A stretch of DNA of 35,864 bases from an uncultured Emergencia sp. Its GTDB lineage: Bacteria > Bacillota > Clostridia > Peptostreptococcales > Anaerovoracaceae. Position 1 is the stretch's first letter. The number at the start of each line of letters is the position of its first letter. The translations under genes and the position numbers were made by a program. The DNA lies in NCBI GenBank assembly GCA_904420065.1, contig CAJFTU010000057.1:1-35864 (forward strand), given 5' to 3'. The notes below the pieces were generated by a model. The model worked only from the letters and a program-made list of their open reading frames with translations, did no database searches and was not told where the DNA came from. Below are positions 24,291 through 32,571 of this stretch, piece after piece.

Positions 24291-24614
24291 TTATATTACG
24301 GAATATTTTTTTGTCGTATTGATGTACTGCATCAGGATGCCCAGGTTGGCGTAATAGTAGGAGAATTTTTCCTTCTTGTTTACCTGGATCAAACCGGATT
24401 CGGCCAGCTTTTTCATGTGCTGTGAGATCGTCGCCTGAGCGTAGTCGAAGTTTGCGACCAGATCCTTGTTGCAGACGGTCTGCATGGACTTGTTGCACTG
24501 CATGATGTAGCGGAAGAGTTTGAGGCGGACCGGATGAGCCAATGCGTCGGATACTCTTGCGATCATTTCGATGTCTTTTTCTTCGATGTCGTCGTTGTTT
24601 TTTCTTATTCTCAT
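24291..24614 (-). CDS. ArsR/SmtB-family winged-helix regulator
   Basis: I use ATG 24614, eight bases after the SD GGAGAGG on the minus strand; the longer open frame upstream overlaps the intergenic control region. The 107-aa product has the ArsR fold: ARVSDALAHPVRLKLFRYIM, NKDLVANFDYAQATISQHMKKLAESGLIQ (recognition helix) and a wing (NKKEKFSYYYAN). Two cysteines (CNKSMQTVC) sit in the helix region where ArsR-type sensors often bind metals or thiols, but the ELCVCDL motif is absent. The effector is unknown. It is divergent from the sigma-54 activator of the ornithine cluster. Confidence 0.85.
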   Translation of the reverse strand: MRIRKNNDDIEEKDIEMIARVSDALAHPVRLKLFRYIMQCNKSMQTVCNKDLVANFDYAQATISQHMKKLAESGLIQVNKKEKFSYYYANLGILMQYINTTKKYSVI

Positions 24615-24644
24615 TTGTCCTCTCCTTCGATCAAATAGATTGCT

Positions 24645-24665
24645 AAATACCAATATACAATATTT
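24645..24665 (-). promoter_or_regulatory. AT-rich dyad in front of the ArsR-family gene
   Basis: AAATA...TATTT arms with a partly symmetric interior (ATTG/CAAT-type) lie 31-51 bp upstream of the ATG. The placement fits a self-regulating ArsR operator/promoter. Confidence 0.35.
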
Positions 24666-24751
24666 CGGAGATTTTTTCAATGTACAGATGAAAATAAACG
24701 GCGGCGGGCAGAACCGGAATTCAGTCACCAGAATTTTACCGTTTTCGCAGG

Positions 24752-24767
24752 TGCAAAAAAATTTGCA
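24752..24767. promoter_or_regulatory. TGCAAA-N4-TTTGCA palindrome over the -35 of the ornithine activator gene
   Basis: TGCAAAAAAATTTGCA is a 16-bp palindrome. The same half-sites with the same 4-bp gap occur twice at 26247-26285, upstream of ord. Its right half overlaps the -35 TTGCAT, so bound protein should block transcription of the activator gene. Confidence 0.72.
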
Positions 24768-24791
24768 TTCAATTAAAAACTGCGGTATACT
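24763..24791 (+). promoter_or_regulatory. Vegetative promoter of the ornithine activator gene
   Basis: TTGCAT (24763-24768), 17-bp spacer, TATACT (24786-24791). It is the best match in the area and yields a leader of about 55 bases before the TTG start. Confidence 0.75.
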
Positions 24792-24852
24792 GTTGGTAAA
24801 ACGCAGGGCAAAGATCCCTGTGCGGCTGAAGTCAGAGACAGGAGGTGCGGTT

Positions 24853-26244
24853 TTGCAGGCGGAAGGATACAGAAAAATTATTGAAGAGCTGATCAAACTG
24901 ATCGATGCCGGCGTATATGTGGTCGATGAAGACGGGGTAGGCCTGTTCTACAACGACGCCATGGCGGCAATCGAACAGATTAATGTAGAAGACGTACTGG
25001 GGAAAGAGTTCCACAAGGCCTTTCCGGGGGTGGGACTGAACGAGAGCACCATGTATCAGGCATTGAAAAAACACGTGTCGATCAAGAATAAGCAGCAGAC
25101 CTACAAAAATCTCTACGGCAAGGAGGTCACCACGGTCAACAGCACGGTGCCCGTCATGGAAAACGGAAAAGCTATCGCGGCAGTAGAAGTGGCTAAGGAT
25201 ATCACCAATATACGCACCATGAGTGACACCATACTCCAGCTGCAGGAGAAGAAGAGAAAGCCGGCAGAGGTCAAGCCCACCATCAAGCGATACACCTTTG
25301 ACGATCTGGTGGGCAGAAATCCTCAGTTTGTAACCGCTGTGGAGCGGGCCCAGCGTGCTGCCGACAACAACGCTTCCGTCTTTATCTATGGAGAGACCGG
25401 CACCGGCAAGGAACTGTTTTCGCAGAGCATCCACTACGGCGGAAGGCGGAAAAACAAGCCTTTCCTGGCCCAAAACTGCGCGGCGCTTCCGTCGACGCTG
25501 CTTGAAGGAATTCTGTTTGGAACCGCTAAAGGCGGCTTTACGGGTGCGGTAGACCGGGCGGGACTGTTTGAACAGGCCAACGGCGGTACCCTGCTCCTTG
25601 ACGAAGTCAGCGCCATGCCTTACGATCTGCAGAGTAAGCTGTTGCGGGTGCTGCAGGAGGATTATATTCGCAGAGTAGGCGGAACGAAGGATATACCGGT
25701 GGACGTGCGGATTATCGCTACGGTCAACGAGCATCCGGAGAAGCTGATAGCAGAGGGAAAGCTGAGAAAGGATCTCTATTACAGGATGAATGTGGTCAAC
25801 ATCAGCATACCGCCGCTGAGAAACCGTTTGGACGATATCCCTCTGCTGACAGAGAAATTCCTGGAAAAGCACAACGAACGGTTTGAGAAGGAAGTCTGGA
25901 TGGTGGCGGACGACGCGCTGAACAGGCTCTGCGAATACGATTACCCGGGCAATGTGCGGGAGCTGGAAAACATCATCATGCAGTCTATATCCATGGCCGA
26001 CCGGGAACACGTGCTGACGGAAAAATTGCTGCAGATGCCCATGCAGATCCGGGCCATCGGCGCCGACGCAGAAAAATGGGACAGAAAGGGGCCTCTTGAC
26101 GAGTATCTGGCCAATCTGGAGAAGGAGATTATCCGGGAGGTTATGATTACCGAAGGAGGAAATATTACCCGAACCGCCCAGGTGCTGAAGATGAAGAGGC
26201 AGACTCTGCAGCACAAGCTGAAAAAGTATGAAATAAAAGATTGA
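24853..26244 (+). CDS. Sigma-54-dependent PAS-AAA+-Fis activator of the ornithine cluster
   Basis: The start is TTG 24853, six bases after GGAGGT; longer in-frame starts would run through the promoter. The 463-aa product has a PAS sensor (about 5-115, LIDAGVYVVDEDGVGLFYNDAM), a linker, an AAA+ domain with Walker A GETGTGKE (from residue 180), contact loop GGFTGA and Walker B GGTLLLDEV. A C-terminal Fis HTH (GNITRTAQVLKMKRQTLQHKLKKYEI) completes it. The first sensor residues may read a pathway intermediate such as ornithine. Palindromes over its own promoter and upstream of ord predict autorepression and ord activation. The GGFTGA loop departs from GAFTGA at position 2. Confidence 0.93.
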   Translation: MQAEGYRKIIEELIKLIDAGVYVVDEDGVGLFYNDAMAAIEQINVEDVLGKEFHKAFPGVGLNESTMYQALKKHVSIKNKQQTYKNLYGKEVTTVNSTVPVMENGKAIAAVEVAKDITNIRTMSDTILQLQEKKRKPAEVKPTIKRYTFDDLVGRNPQFVTAVERAQRAADNNASVFIYGETGTGKELFSQSIHYGGRRKNKPFLAQNCAALPSTLLEGILFGTAKGGFTGAVDRAGLFEQANGGTLLLDEVSAMPYDLQSKLLRVLQEDYIRRVGGTKDIPVDVRIIATVNEHPEKLIAEGKLRKDLYYRMNVVNISIPPLRNRLDDIPLLTEKFLEKHNERFEKEVWMVADDALNRLCEYDYPGNVRELENIIMQSISMADREHVLTEKLLQMPMQIRAIGADAEKWDRKGPLDEYLANLEKEIIREVMITEGGNITRTAQVLKMKRQTLQHKLKKYEIKD

Positions 26245-26246
26245 AA

Positions 26247-26285
26247 TGCAAATAATTTTGCACGTATAATGCAAAATTATTTGCA
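26247..26285. promoter_or_regulatory. Paired enhancer palindromes (UAS) for the ornithine operon
   Basis: TGCAAATAATTTTGCA (26247-26262) and TGCAAAATTATTTGCA (26270-26285) share TGCAAA-N4-TTTGCA and are also each other's reverse complement, giving a perfect 17-bp inverted repeat across both. Centres are 23 bp apart, about two helical turns. They begin 3 bp after the activator stop and about 150 bp upstream of the -24/-12 promoter, a standard enhancer distance. Confidence 0.82.
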
Positions 26286-26319
26286 TAAAGGGGCTGGAAA
26301 TAGAAATGCAGACAAAGAA

Positions 26320-26366
26320 AAACAGCGGATTTGCTCGCGGGCGAAGCGGGAAAACCGCTGTTTTCT
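26320..26366 (+). terminator. Terminator between the enhancer and the ord promoter
   Basis: AAACAGCGG (26320-26328) pairs with CCGCTGTTT (26355-26363) around a GC-rich loop, followed by TTTTCTC. It would stop activator-gene transcripts before they reach ord, keeping the ord operon under its own promoter. Confidence 0.7.
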
Positions 26367-26411
26367 CATGTTTTTGTTTTGGATTGGGTATGCTGTATAC
26401 ATAAAGCCTGT

Positions 26412-26427
26412 TGGCACAGATGTTGCT
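26412..26427 (+). promoter_or_regulatory. Sigma-54 (-24/-12) promoter of the ornithine degradation operon
   Basis: TGGCAC-N5-TTGCT matches consensus, with GG (26413-26414) and GC (26425-26426) 12 bp apart. The transcript should begin near 26438, about 70 bases before ord. Confidence 0.93.
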
Positions 26428-26506
26428 TTATATTTAGGTATCGTGTAAAACATTACACAGGCAAAGGTTATCTTAACAGTTCATGTATGTAAAGGAGATT
26501 AAAAGA

Positions 26507-27568
26507 ATGAAAAATGTAAAAGTAATCCTCTGGGGATTAGGCGCCATGGGCGGCGGAATCGGAAAAATGCTGGTAAAGAAACAGGGCGTAGACATTGTCG
26601 GCGCTATCGATATCGGCGATAAGATCGGCAAGAGCATGTACGATGTGGTTCCGGGAATCGAAAGAGGAGACAGAGAAGACGTTATCGTAGGAACTCCTGA
26701 AGACGTGATCAAACCGGGTTCGGCAGATATCGTTGTCGTTTGCACAAACTCCTTCACTAAGGACGTTTATGACAAGCTGGTTTTCGTAATGGAAAGAGGT
26801 ATCAACGTTATCACTTCCGCAGAAGAGATGGCTTATCCGCAGGCTCAGGAGCCGGAACTGGCCAAGCAGCTGGATGATATCGCTAAGAAAAACGGCGTAA
26901 CCGTACTGGGAACAGGCATCAACCCTGGTCTGATCATGGACCTGCTCGTAATTCTGTGGACAGGCGCATGCGAGACCGTAGATCACATCGTATCCAGAAG
27001 AGTAAACAGCCTGTCTCCGTTTGGACCTGCTGTAATGGAAGAACAGGGAATCGGTATGGAAGTTGCCGAGTTCGAAAAGAGAAAAGCAGAGGGAACTATG
27101 GCCGGACACGTAGGATTTGCTGAATCCGTAGGCATGATCTGCGATGCTCTGGGTTGGAAGCTGGATAAGTTTGAACAGGATATGGAACCGATCGTAACCG
27201 ATGTTGACAGAAAATCCCCTTACGGATTTGCTGCTGCAGGTCAGGTTGCCGGTGTTGCCATGAAGGGCTGGGGAACTGTTGACGGTGAAGTTAAGATCGA
27301 AATGGATCACCCGCAGCAGATCGAACCTGAACAGGTTGGCGTACACACTGGAGACTATGTAGAGATCAAGGGCGTACCTCCGGTCAACATGTCCAACACG
27401 CCGGAAATCGAAGGCGGAATCGGAACTATGGCTATGATCATGAACTGCATTCCGCACGTTATCAACGCAAGACCTGGTCTGAAGACAATGATCGACATTC
27501 CGGTTCCAAGAGCGATCATGGGCGACATGAGAAACATGATCGAAGAAGACTGCAAGCTGGTTAAATAG
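26507..27568 (+). CDS. ord: 2,4-diaminopentanoate dehydrogenase
   Basis: ATG 26507 is chosen because AAAGGAG (26491-26497) ends 9 bases before it; the in-frame ATG 26483 lies before the SD. The 353-aa product has an N-terminal Rossmann motif GLGAMGGGIGKML and the DapB/Ord-like GTGINPGLIMDLLV segment. In the known oxidative ornithine pathway it oxidatively deaminates (2R,4S)-2,4-diaminopentanoate to 2-amino-4-ketopentanoate with NAD(P)+. It is the first gene of the cluster, directly behind the -24/-12 promoter. A gap of 164 bp to ortA holds no clear terminator, so co-transcription is likely. Confidence 0.93.
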   Translation: MKNVKVILWGLGAMGGGIGKMLVKKQGVDIVGAIDIGDKIGKSMYDVVPGIERGDREDVIVGTPEDVIKPGSADIVVVCTNSFTKDVYDKLVFVMERGINVITSAEEMAYPQAQEPELAKQLDDIAKKNGVTVLGTGINPGLIMDLLVILWTGACETVDHIVSRRVNSLSPFGPAVMEEQGIGMEVAEFEKRKAEGTMAGHVGFAESVGMICDALGWKLDKFEQDMEPIVTDVDRKSPYGFAAAGQVAGVAMKGWGTVDGEVKIEMDHPQQIEPEQVGVHTGDYVEIKGVPPVNMSNTPEIEGGIGTMAMIMNCIPHVINARPGLKTMIDIPVPRAIMGDMRNMIEEDCKLVK

Positions 27569-27732
27569 TAAATCGTAAAAACCGCTTTAAGGCAGAGATG
27601 TTTATCTGTCCGTTCTGCTGCAGAGGCGTCGCCGGACTCTCAGCGCGCGTCCCGCGGCAGGCGGAATCTATAGAAGCGTTTGTGCAGGTAACTGCAAGCG
27701 AAATAAGTTAAGTATGTAGGAGATGATATAAC

Positions 27733-28032
27733 ATGGCTAAGAAAGGCGATTGGGTTCGCATCCATTCCGTCGTACTCAAAGCAGATGAGAGAACGGCCAA
27801 AATTCCGGAAGATACGCAGAAATGCGATCTGGAAATGTGGACGAAGGGAACACTGCAGGAAGATGCGGAGATCGGCGATATCGTTACTGTAGAAACTGCT
27901 GTAGGACGTTTAGAGAAGGGCACGCTGATTGAAGTCGGTCCGTACTATACGCACAGCTACGGAAAATTTGTCCCTGAGATCATCGAGATCGACAAACAGC
28001 TGAGAGAAATCATGTTTGGAGGTGACAAATAA
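27733..28032 (+). CDS. ortA: 2-amino-4-ketopentanoate thiolase, alpha subunit
   Basis: This small 99-aa protein (MAKKGDWVRIHSVVLKADERTA) matches OrtA by size, motif and position. OrtA and OrtB together cleave 2-amino-4-ketopentanoate with CoA to acetyl-CoA and alanine. The barrel-like sequence with VETAVGRLEKGTL and GPYYTHSYGKFVPE is family-typical. The stop and the ortB start overlap by one base (TAATG), so the subunits are translationally coupled in equal amounts. RBS is TAGGAGATG. Confidence 0.93.
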   Translation: MAKKGDWVRIHSVVLKADERTAKIPEDTQKCDLEMWTKGTLQEDAEIGDIVTVETAVGRLEKGTLIEVGPYYTHSYGKFVPEIIEIDKQLREIMFGGDK

Positions 28033-29444
28033 TGGCATTGGCAAAAGATTACGATTCCGTAATGGGAAGATCCAACGAGATCATGAAGGAGGCTCTCGGA
28101 CTGGACTACGCAGAATTTGAATCCGGCTCCGTAGCTTTCGATTACGAAGCGCTGATGAAGTCCACAGGCTATACTCTGGAAGAATGCGCTAAGATTCAGT
28201 CTCAGGTTGCGGTAGGAAACACGCCGCTTTTAGAGCTGAGAAACCTGACTGCTCTGGCAAGAAAATACGCAAAACCGGGATACGGCGCAAGAATCTTTGC
28301 AAAAGATGAAGCAGCCAACGCTTCCGGAAGCTTTAAGGCCAGAAGAGCCGCCTGCGCTGTTGCTCACGCAAAGAAGCTGGGCTACAAAGGCGTTATTGCA
28401 GCTACTTCCGGAAACTACGGCGCTGCTGTAGCTTCTCAGGCTGCGATGCAGGGGCTCAAGTGCATCGTCGTCCAGGAGTGCTATGACTCCCACGGCGTAG
28501 GCCAGCCGGAAATTATTGAAAAAGCGAGAAAGTGCGAAGCCTATGGCGCTGAAGTTATCCAGCTGACCGTAGGACCTGAGCTGTTCTACACCTTCCTGTC
28601 TGTTCTGGAAGATACGGGATATTTCAACGCATCGCTCTATTCGCCGTTTGGTATCGCAGGTATCGAAACCCTGGGTTACGAAATTGCAATGCAGTGCCGC
28701 GAAAGAGTAGGCAAAGATCCGGATATGGTTGTCTGCACCAACGCAGGAGGCGGCATGATGACGGGAACCGCAAGAGGACTGCTGAAGGCCGGATGCGTGG
28801 ACACGCAGATGGTATCCGCTTCCATCGACCTGACAGGTCTGCATATGGCTTCGGATACGCAGTTCAACAGAAAATCCTGCACTACTGGACACACTGGTTT
28901 CGGTGTTCCTTACGCTACCGATCCTGACCACTCTGACGTTCCGCGCAGCGCCGCAAGACCTCTGCGCTACATGGACCGTTACGTGACGGTAAAACAGGGT
29001 GAAGTTATGTACATGACAGAGGCGCTGGCAAACCTGGAAGGTATCGAAAGAGGACCGGCAGGAAATACGGCACTGGCAGCAGCATTCTCCCTGGCTCAGG
29101 AGATGCCTGAAGACGCGGTGATTGTCATCAGCGAAACTGAGTACACGGGAGCAGGCAAGCACATTCAGCCGCAGCTCTCCTTCGCGAGAGAAAACGGCAT
29201 CGAAATCCGCTTCGGCGATCCGGCGAAAGAAGATAAACCGGGCGAAAACATCATATTGCCGAAGGATCCTGGATATATTAAGCATCAGGAAGCGGATATC
29301 AATCACTTCAGACAGTCTCTGATCAAGAAGGCCGTGAAGAAGGCCGGCGTTGATGCGGATAAGCTGACTGATGCCGATATCGAATTCCTGGTTGCAGAGA
29401 CGAAAACCGACGTAGACTTCGTAAAGAAGACTTTAGGCTTATAA
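28032..29444 (+). CDS. ortB: 2-amino-4-ketopentanoate thiolase, beta subunit (PLP)
   Basis: This 470-aa fold-type II PLP enzyme resembles threonine synthase. It has GNTPLLEL (62-69), the PLP lysine in SGSFKARRA (Lys102), and a glycine-rich phosphate loop TSGNYGAA and NAGGGMMTG. It is the catalytic subunit of the thiolase that forms alanine and acetyl-CoA. The C-terminal helices (KKAGVDADKLTDADIEFL) lie outside the usual catalytic core. GGAGGTGAC is the RBS, inside the end of ortA. Confidence 0.94.
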   Translation: MALAKDYDSVMGRSNEIMKEALGLDYAEFESGSVAFDYEALMKSTGYTLEECAKIQSQVAVGNTPLLELRNLTALARKYAKPGYGARIFAKDEAANASGSFKARRAACAVAHAKKLGYKGVIAATSGNYGAAVASQAAMQGLKCIVVQECYDSHGVGQPEIIEKARKCEAYGAEVIQLTVGPELFYTFLSVLEDTGYFNASLYSPFGIAGIETLGYEIAMQCRERVGKDPDMVVCTNAGGGMMTGTARGLLKAGCVDTQMVSASIDLTGLHMASDTQFNRKSCTTGHTGFGVPYATDPDHSDVPRSAARPLRYMDRYVTVKQGEVMYMTEALANLEGIERGPAGNTALAAAFSLAQEMPEDAVIVISETEYTGAGKHIQPQLSFARENGIEIRFGDPAKEDKPGENIILPKDPGYIKHQEADINHFRQSLIKKAVKKAGVDADKLTDADIEFLVAETKTDVDFVKKTLGL

Positions 29445-29469
29445 TCAAGTTGAACAATGGAGGAAAAGA

Positions 29470-29835
29470 ATGAAAAGAGCAGACGATTTCGAACAGAGGA
29501 GACAGCACATCGCTAATCTTTCTGACGAAGAACTTTACGACAGATTCTGGGAACTGACCGCTCAGGTAGTAGACCCACTTCTTGAACTGGGAAGAAAGAA
29601 TACGACTCCTTCTGTAGAAAGAGCCGTTCTTCTGAGAATGGGCGTTTCTTCCCTCGATACGCAGAAAATCGTAGAAGGCTGCATGGACAGAGGTCTCATG
29701 GGACACGGAACAGGCCACGTAGTCTACAAGATTTCCAAAGAAAAAGGTATTTCCATCAGAGAGGCCAGTGAAAAGCTGGCGCAGGGCGAATACTGGGACG
29801 ACGCGGTAGCTCTGTTCAAGAAGGAGGGTAAGTAA
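29470..29835 (+). CDS. oraS: D-ornithine 4,5-aminomutase, small subunit
   Basis: This 121-aa protein (MKRADDFEQRRQHIANLSDEELYDRFWELT) matches OraS by size, N-terminus and position before oraE. OraS and OraE form the adenosylcobalamin- and PLP-dependent mutase that moves the terminal amino group of D-ornithine to C4. The small subunit helps structure the complex. It ends 2 bp before oraE, whose SD (GGAGGGTAAG) lies in its last codons. Confidence 0.93.
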   Translation: MKRADDFEQRRQHIANLSDEELYDRFWELTAQVVDPLLELGRKNTTPSVERAVLLRMGVSSLDTQKIVEGCMDRGLMGHGTGHVVYKISKEKGISIREASEKLAQGEYWDDAVALFKKEGK

Positions 29836-29837
29836 AG

Positions 29838-32078
29838 ATGGCAGATATGATCTTAAAGCATAACGAAAAACTGGACGTCAGAAACATCTTGAAGGACCTC
29901 GACAAATACGAACCGAGAAGAAGAGGCTGGACCTGGAGAAAGCCTGCGCCGGGACTCAAGATGGGACCTTTTGAATATCACGATTGTTCTGAACCACTGA
30001 AGAACAGCGTTGGACTTCCACCGGCAAAATACTTCGGGAACATCGACCCGCAGCCGCTTCCGGTAATCACTACGGAAATCGCTTCCGGAAGATTCGAGGA
30101 CGATATCCGCAGAATGAGAATGGCAGCATGGCACGGCGCAGACCACATCATGGTTATCCGTCACATGGGACAGTCCCATATCGACGGTCTGATGGAGGGT
30201 ACGCCACAGGGTATCGGCGGTATCCCTGTAACTCGTAAACAGGTCAGAGCGCAGAGAAAAGCTCTGGACATCATCGAGGACGAAGTAGGCCGTCCGATCA
30301 ACTATCATTCCTACGTATCCGGCGTGGCAGGACCTGACGTAGCCGTAATGTTCGCGGAAGAAGGCATCAACGGTGCGCACCAGGACCCGCAGTACAACGT
30401 ACTTTACAGAGACATCAACTGCGTAAGATCCTTTGTAGACGCCTGCGAATCCAAGAAGATTCTGGCTTGGGCGGACATTCTGCAGATCGATGGAGCTCAC
30501 AATGCTAACGCTACAGCGAGAGAAGCATGGAAGGTAATGCCGGAACTGATCGTTCAGCATGCCATCAACTCCCTGTTCTCTGAAAAGGTAGGCATCAAGC
30601 CGGAAAATATCGCGCTGTCAACTGTACCTCCGACAGCTACCCCGGCTCCTTGCATGTATATGGACCTGCCTTACGCTGTAGCGCTGAGAGACTTCTGCGG
30701 AAGATATAAGATGAGAGCGCAGCAGAACACCAAATATATCTGTTCCTCGGTAAGAGAAGCTACCGTTACACACGTAATGAACATGGTCATCTCCAAGCTG
30801 ACCAGCGCAGATATTCAGTCCACGATCACTCCGGACGAAGGAAGAAACGTTCCTTGGCACATCTACAACATCGAAGCCTGCGACAACGCAAAACAGGCGC
30901 TGATCGCTATGGACGGCCTGATGGAAATGGTTGAGCTGAAGAAAGACGGTCCGCTGAGAGAGATGGCAAGAGAGATCAAAGAGAGAGCTGTCCTGTTCAT
31001 GGAAGAAATCATCGAAGTCGGCGGATATTTCCAGGCTGTTCAGGAAGGTTTCTTCGTTGACTCCGCTAAATATCCGGAGAGAAACGGAGACGGTATCGCC
31101 AGAAAGATCGAAGGCGGCGTAGGTTACGGATACATCTTCGAGAGAGAAGAAGACTACATGGCTCCGGTAACCGCTCACTTCGGCTACAACAACGTAGAGC
31201 AGTACGGCGGAGATCCTGAGAATCCGTCCGCACTGATCGGCGGCTGTACTTTTGAAGACAGAAGCAAGATCGTATATATCGACGAGCTGGATGAGGAAGA
31301 CTGCGTAGATCGCAGACTGGAAAAGGTAGAGAAATACCTGGATGGAAAAGCCATCAAACCGGAAATGGAATGGTGCGGAGACGGCGTAATCATGATGACC
31401 ATGATGATTCCGGCCAACACCAGAACAGCAGAAGCTACTGCTCTTGAAATCGGTAAGAAGATGGGTCTGCAGAATCCTGAGGTTATCAGCAAAGAGGTAA
31501 TGCAGGAAGCTGAAGGTACCAGAATCGAGATGAAGGGCAAGATCGACTTCGATATCGATCCGGAAACTCTGGTTGTTCCACCTGAACCGCATCATCTTGA
31601 CGATGCAACTCTGTATAAAGAGTTCGAAGAGCATCCGATGGTTGTCGTTTGCGGTACTGTAGGAGAAGACGAGCACTCTGTAGGACTCCGTGAGATCATC
31701 AACATCAAGCACGGCGGAATCGAGAAATGGGGCGTTAAGGTTAATTACCTGGGAACTTCTGTTCCGGTAGAAAAGCTGGTTGACGCTGCTGTAGAACTGA
31801 ATGCCAATGCAATTCTGGCTTCTACGATTATCTCTCACGACAACATTCACTACAAGAACATGAAGAGAATCAACGAACTGGCTATCGAAAAAGGTATCAG
31901 GGATAAAGTGATCATCGCAGCAGGCGGTACTCAGGTTATTCCTGAAGACGCGGTTAAGACCGGAATCGACGCCGGATTCGGAAGAGATTCTCACGGTATC
32001 GACGTAGCAACCTTCCTGGCTGAAGAAGCCATGAGAAGAAGAGGCGAACTGCCAAAGGAAGATAAAGAAGAGAAATAA
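29838..32078 (+). CDS. oraE: D-ornithine 4,5-aminomutase, large subunit (B12 and PLP binding)
   Basis: This 746-aa protein combines a TIM-barrel domain with a C-terminal Rossmann-like B12 domain. The base-off cobalamin motif DxHxxG is DEHSVG (Asp611, His613, Gly616), and the SxL/GG portions include ASTIISHDN and IAAGGTQV. The B12 domain also carries the region (INIKHGGIEKWGVKVNYLG) that supplies the PLP-binding lysine in OraE. It makes 2,4-diaminopentanoate from D-ornithine. A terminator follows 40 bp after the stop, so the downstream mutL-like and orr genes need another promoter. Confidence 0.95.
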   Translation: MADMILKHNEKLDVRNILKDLDKYEPRRRGWTWRKPAPGLKMGPFEYHDCSEPLKNSVGLPPAKYFGNIDPQPLPVITTEIASGRFEDDIRRMRMAAWHGADHIMVIRHMGQSHIDGLMEGTPQGIGGIPVTRKQVRAQRKALDIIEDEVGRPINYHSYVSGVAGPDVAVMFAEEGINGAHQDPQYNVLYRDINCVRSFVDACESKKILAWADILQIDGAHNANATAREAWKVMPELIVQHAINSLFSEKVGIKPENIALSTVPPTATPAPCMYMDLPYAVALRDFCGRYKMRAQQNTKYICSSVREATVTHVMNMVISKLTSADIQSTITPDEGRNVPWHIYNIEACDNAKQALIAMDGLMEMVELKKDGPLREMAREIKERAVLFMEEIIEVGGYFQAVQEGFFVDSAKYPERNGDGIARKIEGGVGYGYIFEREEDYMAPVTAHFGYNNVEQYGGDPENPSALIGGCTFEDRSKIVYIDELDEEDCVDRRLEKVEKYLDGKAIKPEMEWCGDGVIMMTMMIPANTRTAEATALEIGKKMGLQNPEVISKEVMQEAEGTRIEMKGKIDFDIDPETLVVPPEPHHLDDATLYKEFEEHPMVVVCGTVGEDEHSVGLREIINIKHGGIEKWGVKVNYLGTSVPVEKLVDAAVELNANAILASTIISHDNIHYKNMKRINELAIEKGIRDKVIIAAGGTQVIPEDAVKTGIDAGFGRDSHGIDVATFLAEEAMRRRGELPKEDKEEK

Positions 32079-32118
32079 ATTTTCCGTGCGGCTCTTTGCG
32101 TCGGGCGAACAGTAAGCA

Positions 32119-32148
32119 AAGGCGGGCCAGCGGCCCGCCTTTTATTTT
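32119..32148 (+). terminator. Terminator after oraE
   Basis: GGCGGGCC (32121-32128) pairs with GGCCCGCC (32132-32139) around a 3-base loop and is followed by TTTTATTTT. Confidence 0.9.
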
Positions 32149-32232
32149 AACTTGATTAGAGAGACGAAACGAAAAAACTGTAAAATACAGATACAGATAG
32201 TCGGCAGGATTGCCGTCGGCCACGTCGGCTGA

Positions 32233-32502
32233 TTTTCGAAAGACCGGCAGATCAGTCGGCATCGGATAGAATATGCGGAGAGTTTTGCAGCAAAACTCAG
32301 GAAATATGAATATGTTGACGAAAATGAGCAATTGTATTTTTATCGACAATATATAAAACGTTACAAGCGGGAAGCGGACTTGTATGCGGCCGCAGGAAAT
32401 CGTTTTCTGAGGACCTTATCGCAGTATAAAGCGGTGAGCAGGAAGATATCGGCCTTGCGGATTATGATCATGGAAAGTGAAATCGGAAATAAACTGCTGT
32501 AG
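32233..32502 (+). pseudogene. Start-less ORF remnant between oraE and the mutL-like gene
   Basis: From just after TGA 32230-32232 to TAG 32500-32502 the frame is open for 89 codons, and codon choice looks coding (many GCG, GAA, CGG, TAT). The product is helical and charged (for example RKYEYVDENEQLYFY and QYKAVSRKISALRIMIM). It has no ATG or GTG near its beginning and no RBS; the first TTG is at codon 33. I recognise no family. It is either the 3' end of a gene whose front was lost, or a short protein using a non-standard start. Confidence 0.45.
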
Positions 32503-32571
32503 ACCGGGACGTTTAAAATCCGGCGGGATACAGGCGGTAGAATAGATAAACATACAGAAAGAGGAGGAACC

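Noticed and set aside
24571-24852. Longer N-terminus for the ornithine activator
   Set aside because: It would translate through the promoter, the palindrome and the divergent ArsR control region; TTG 24853 has a proper SD.
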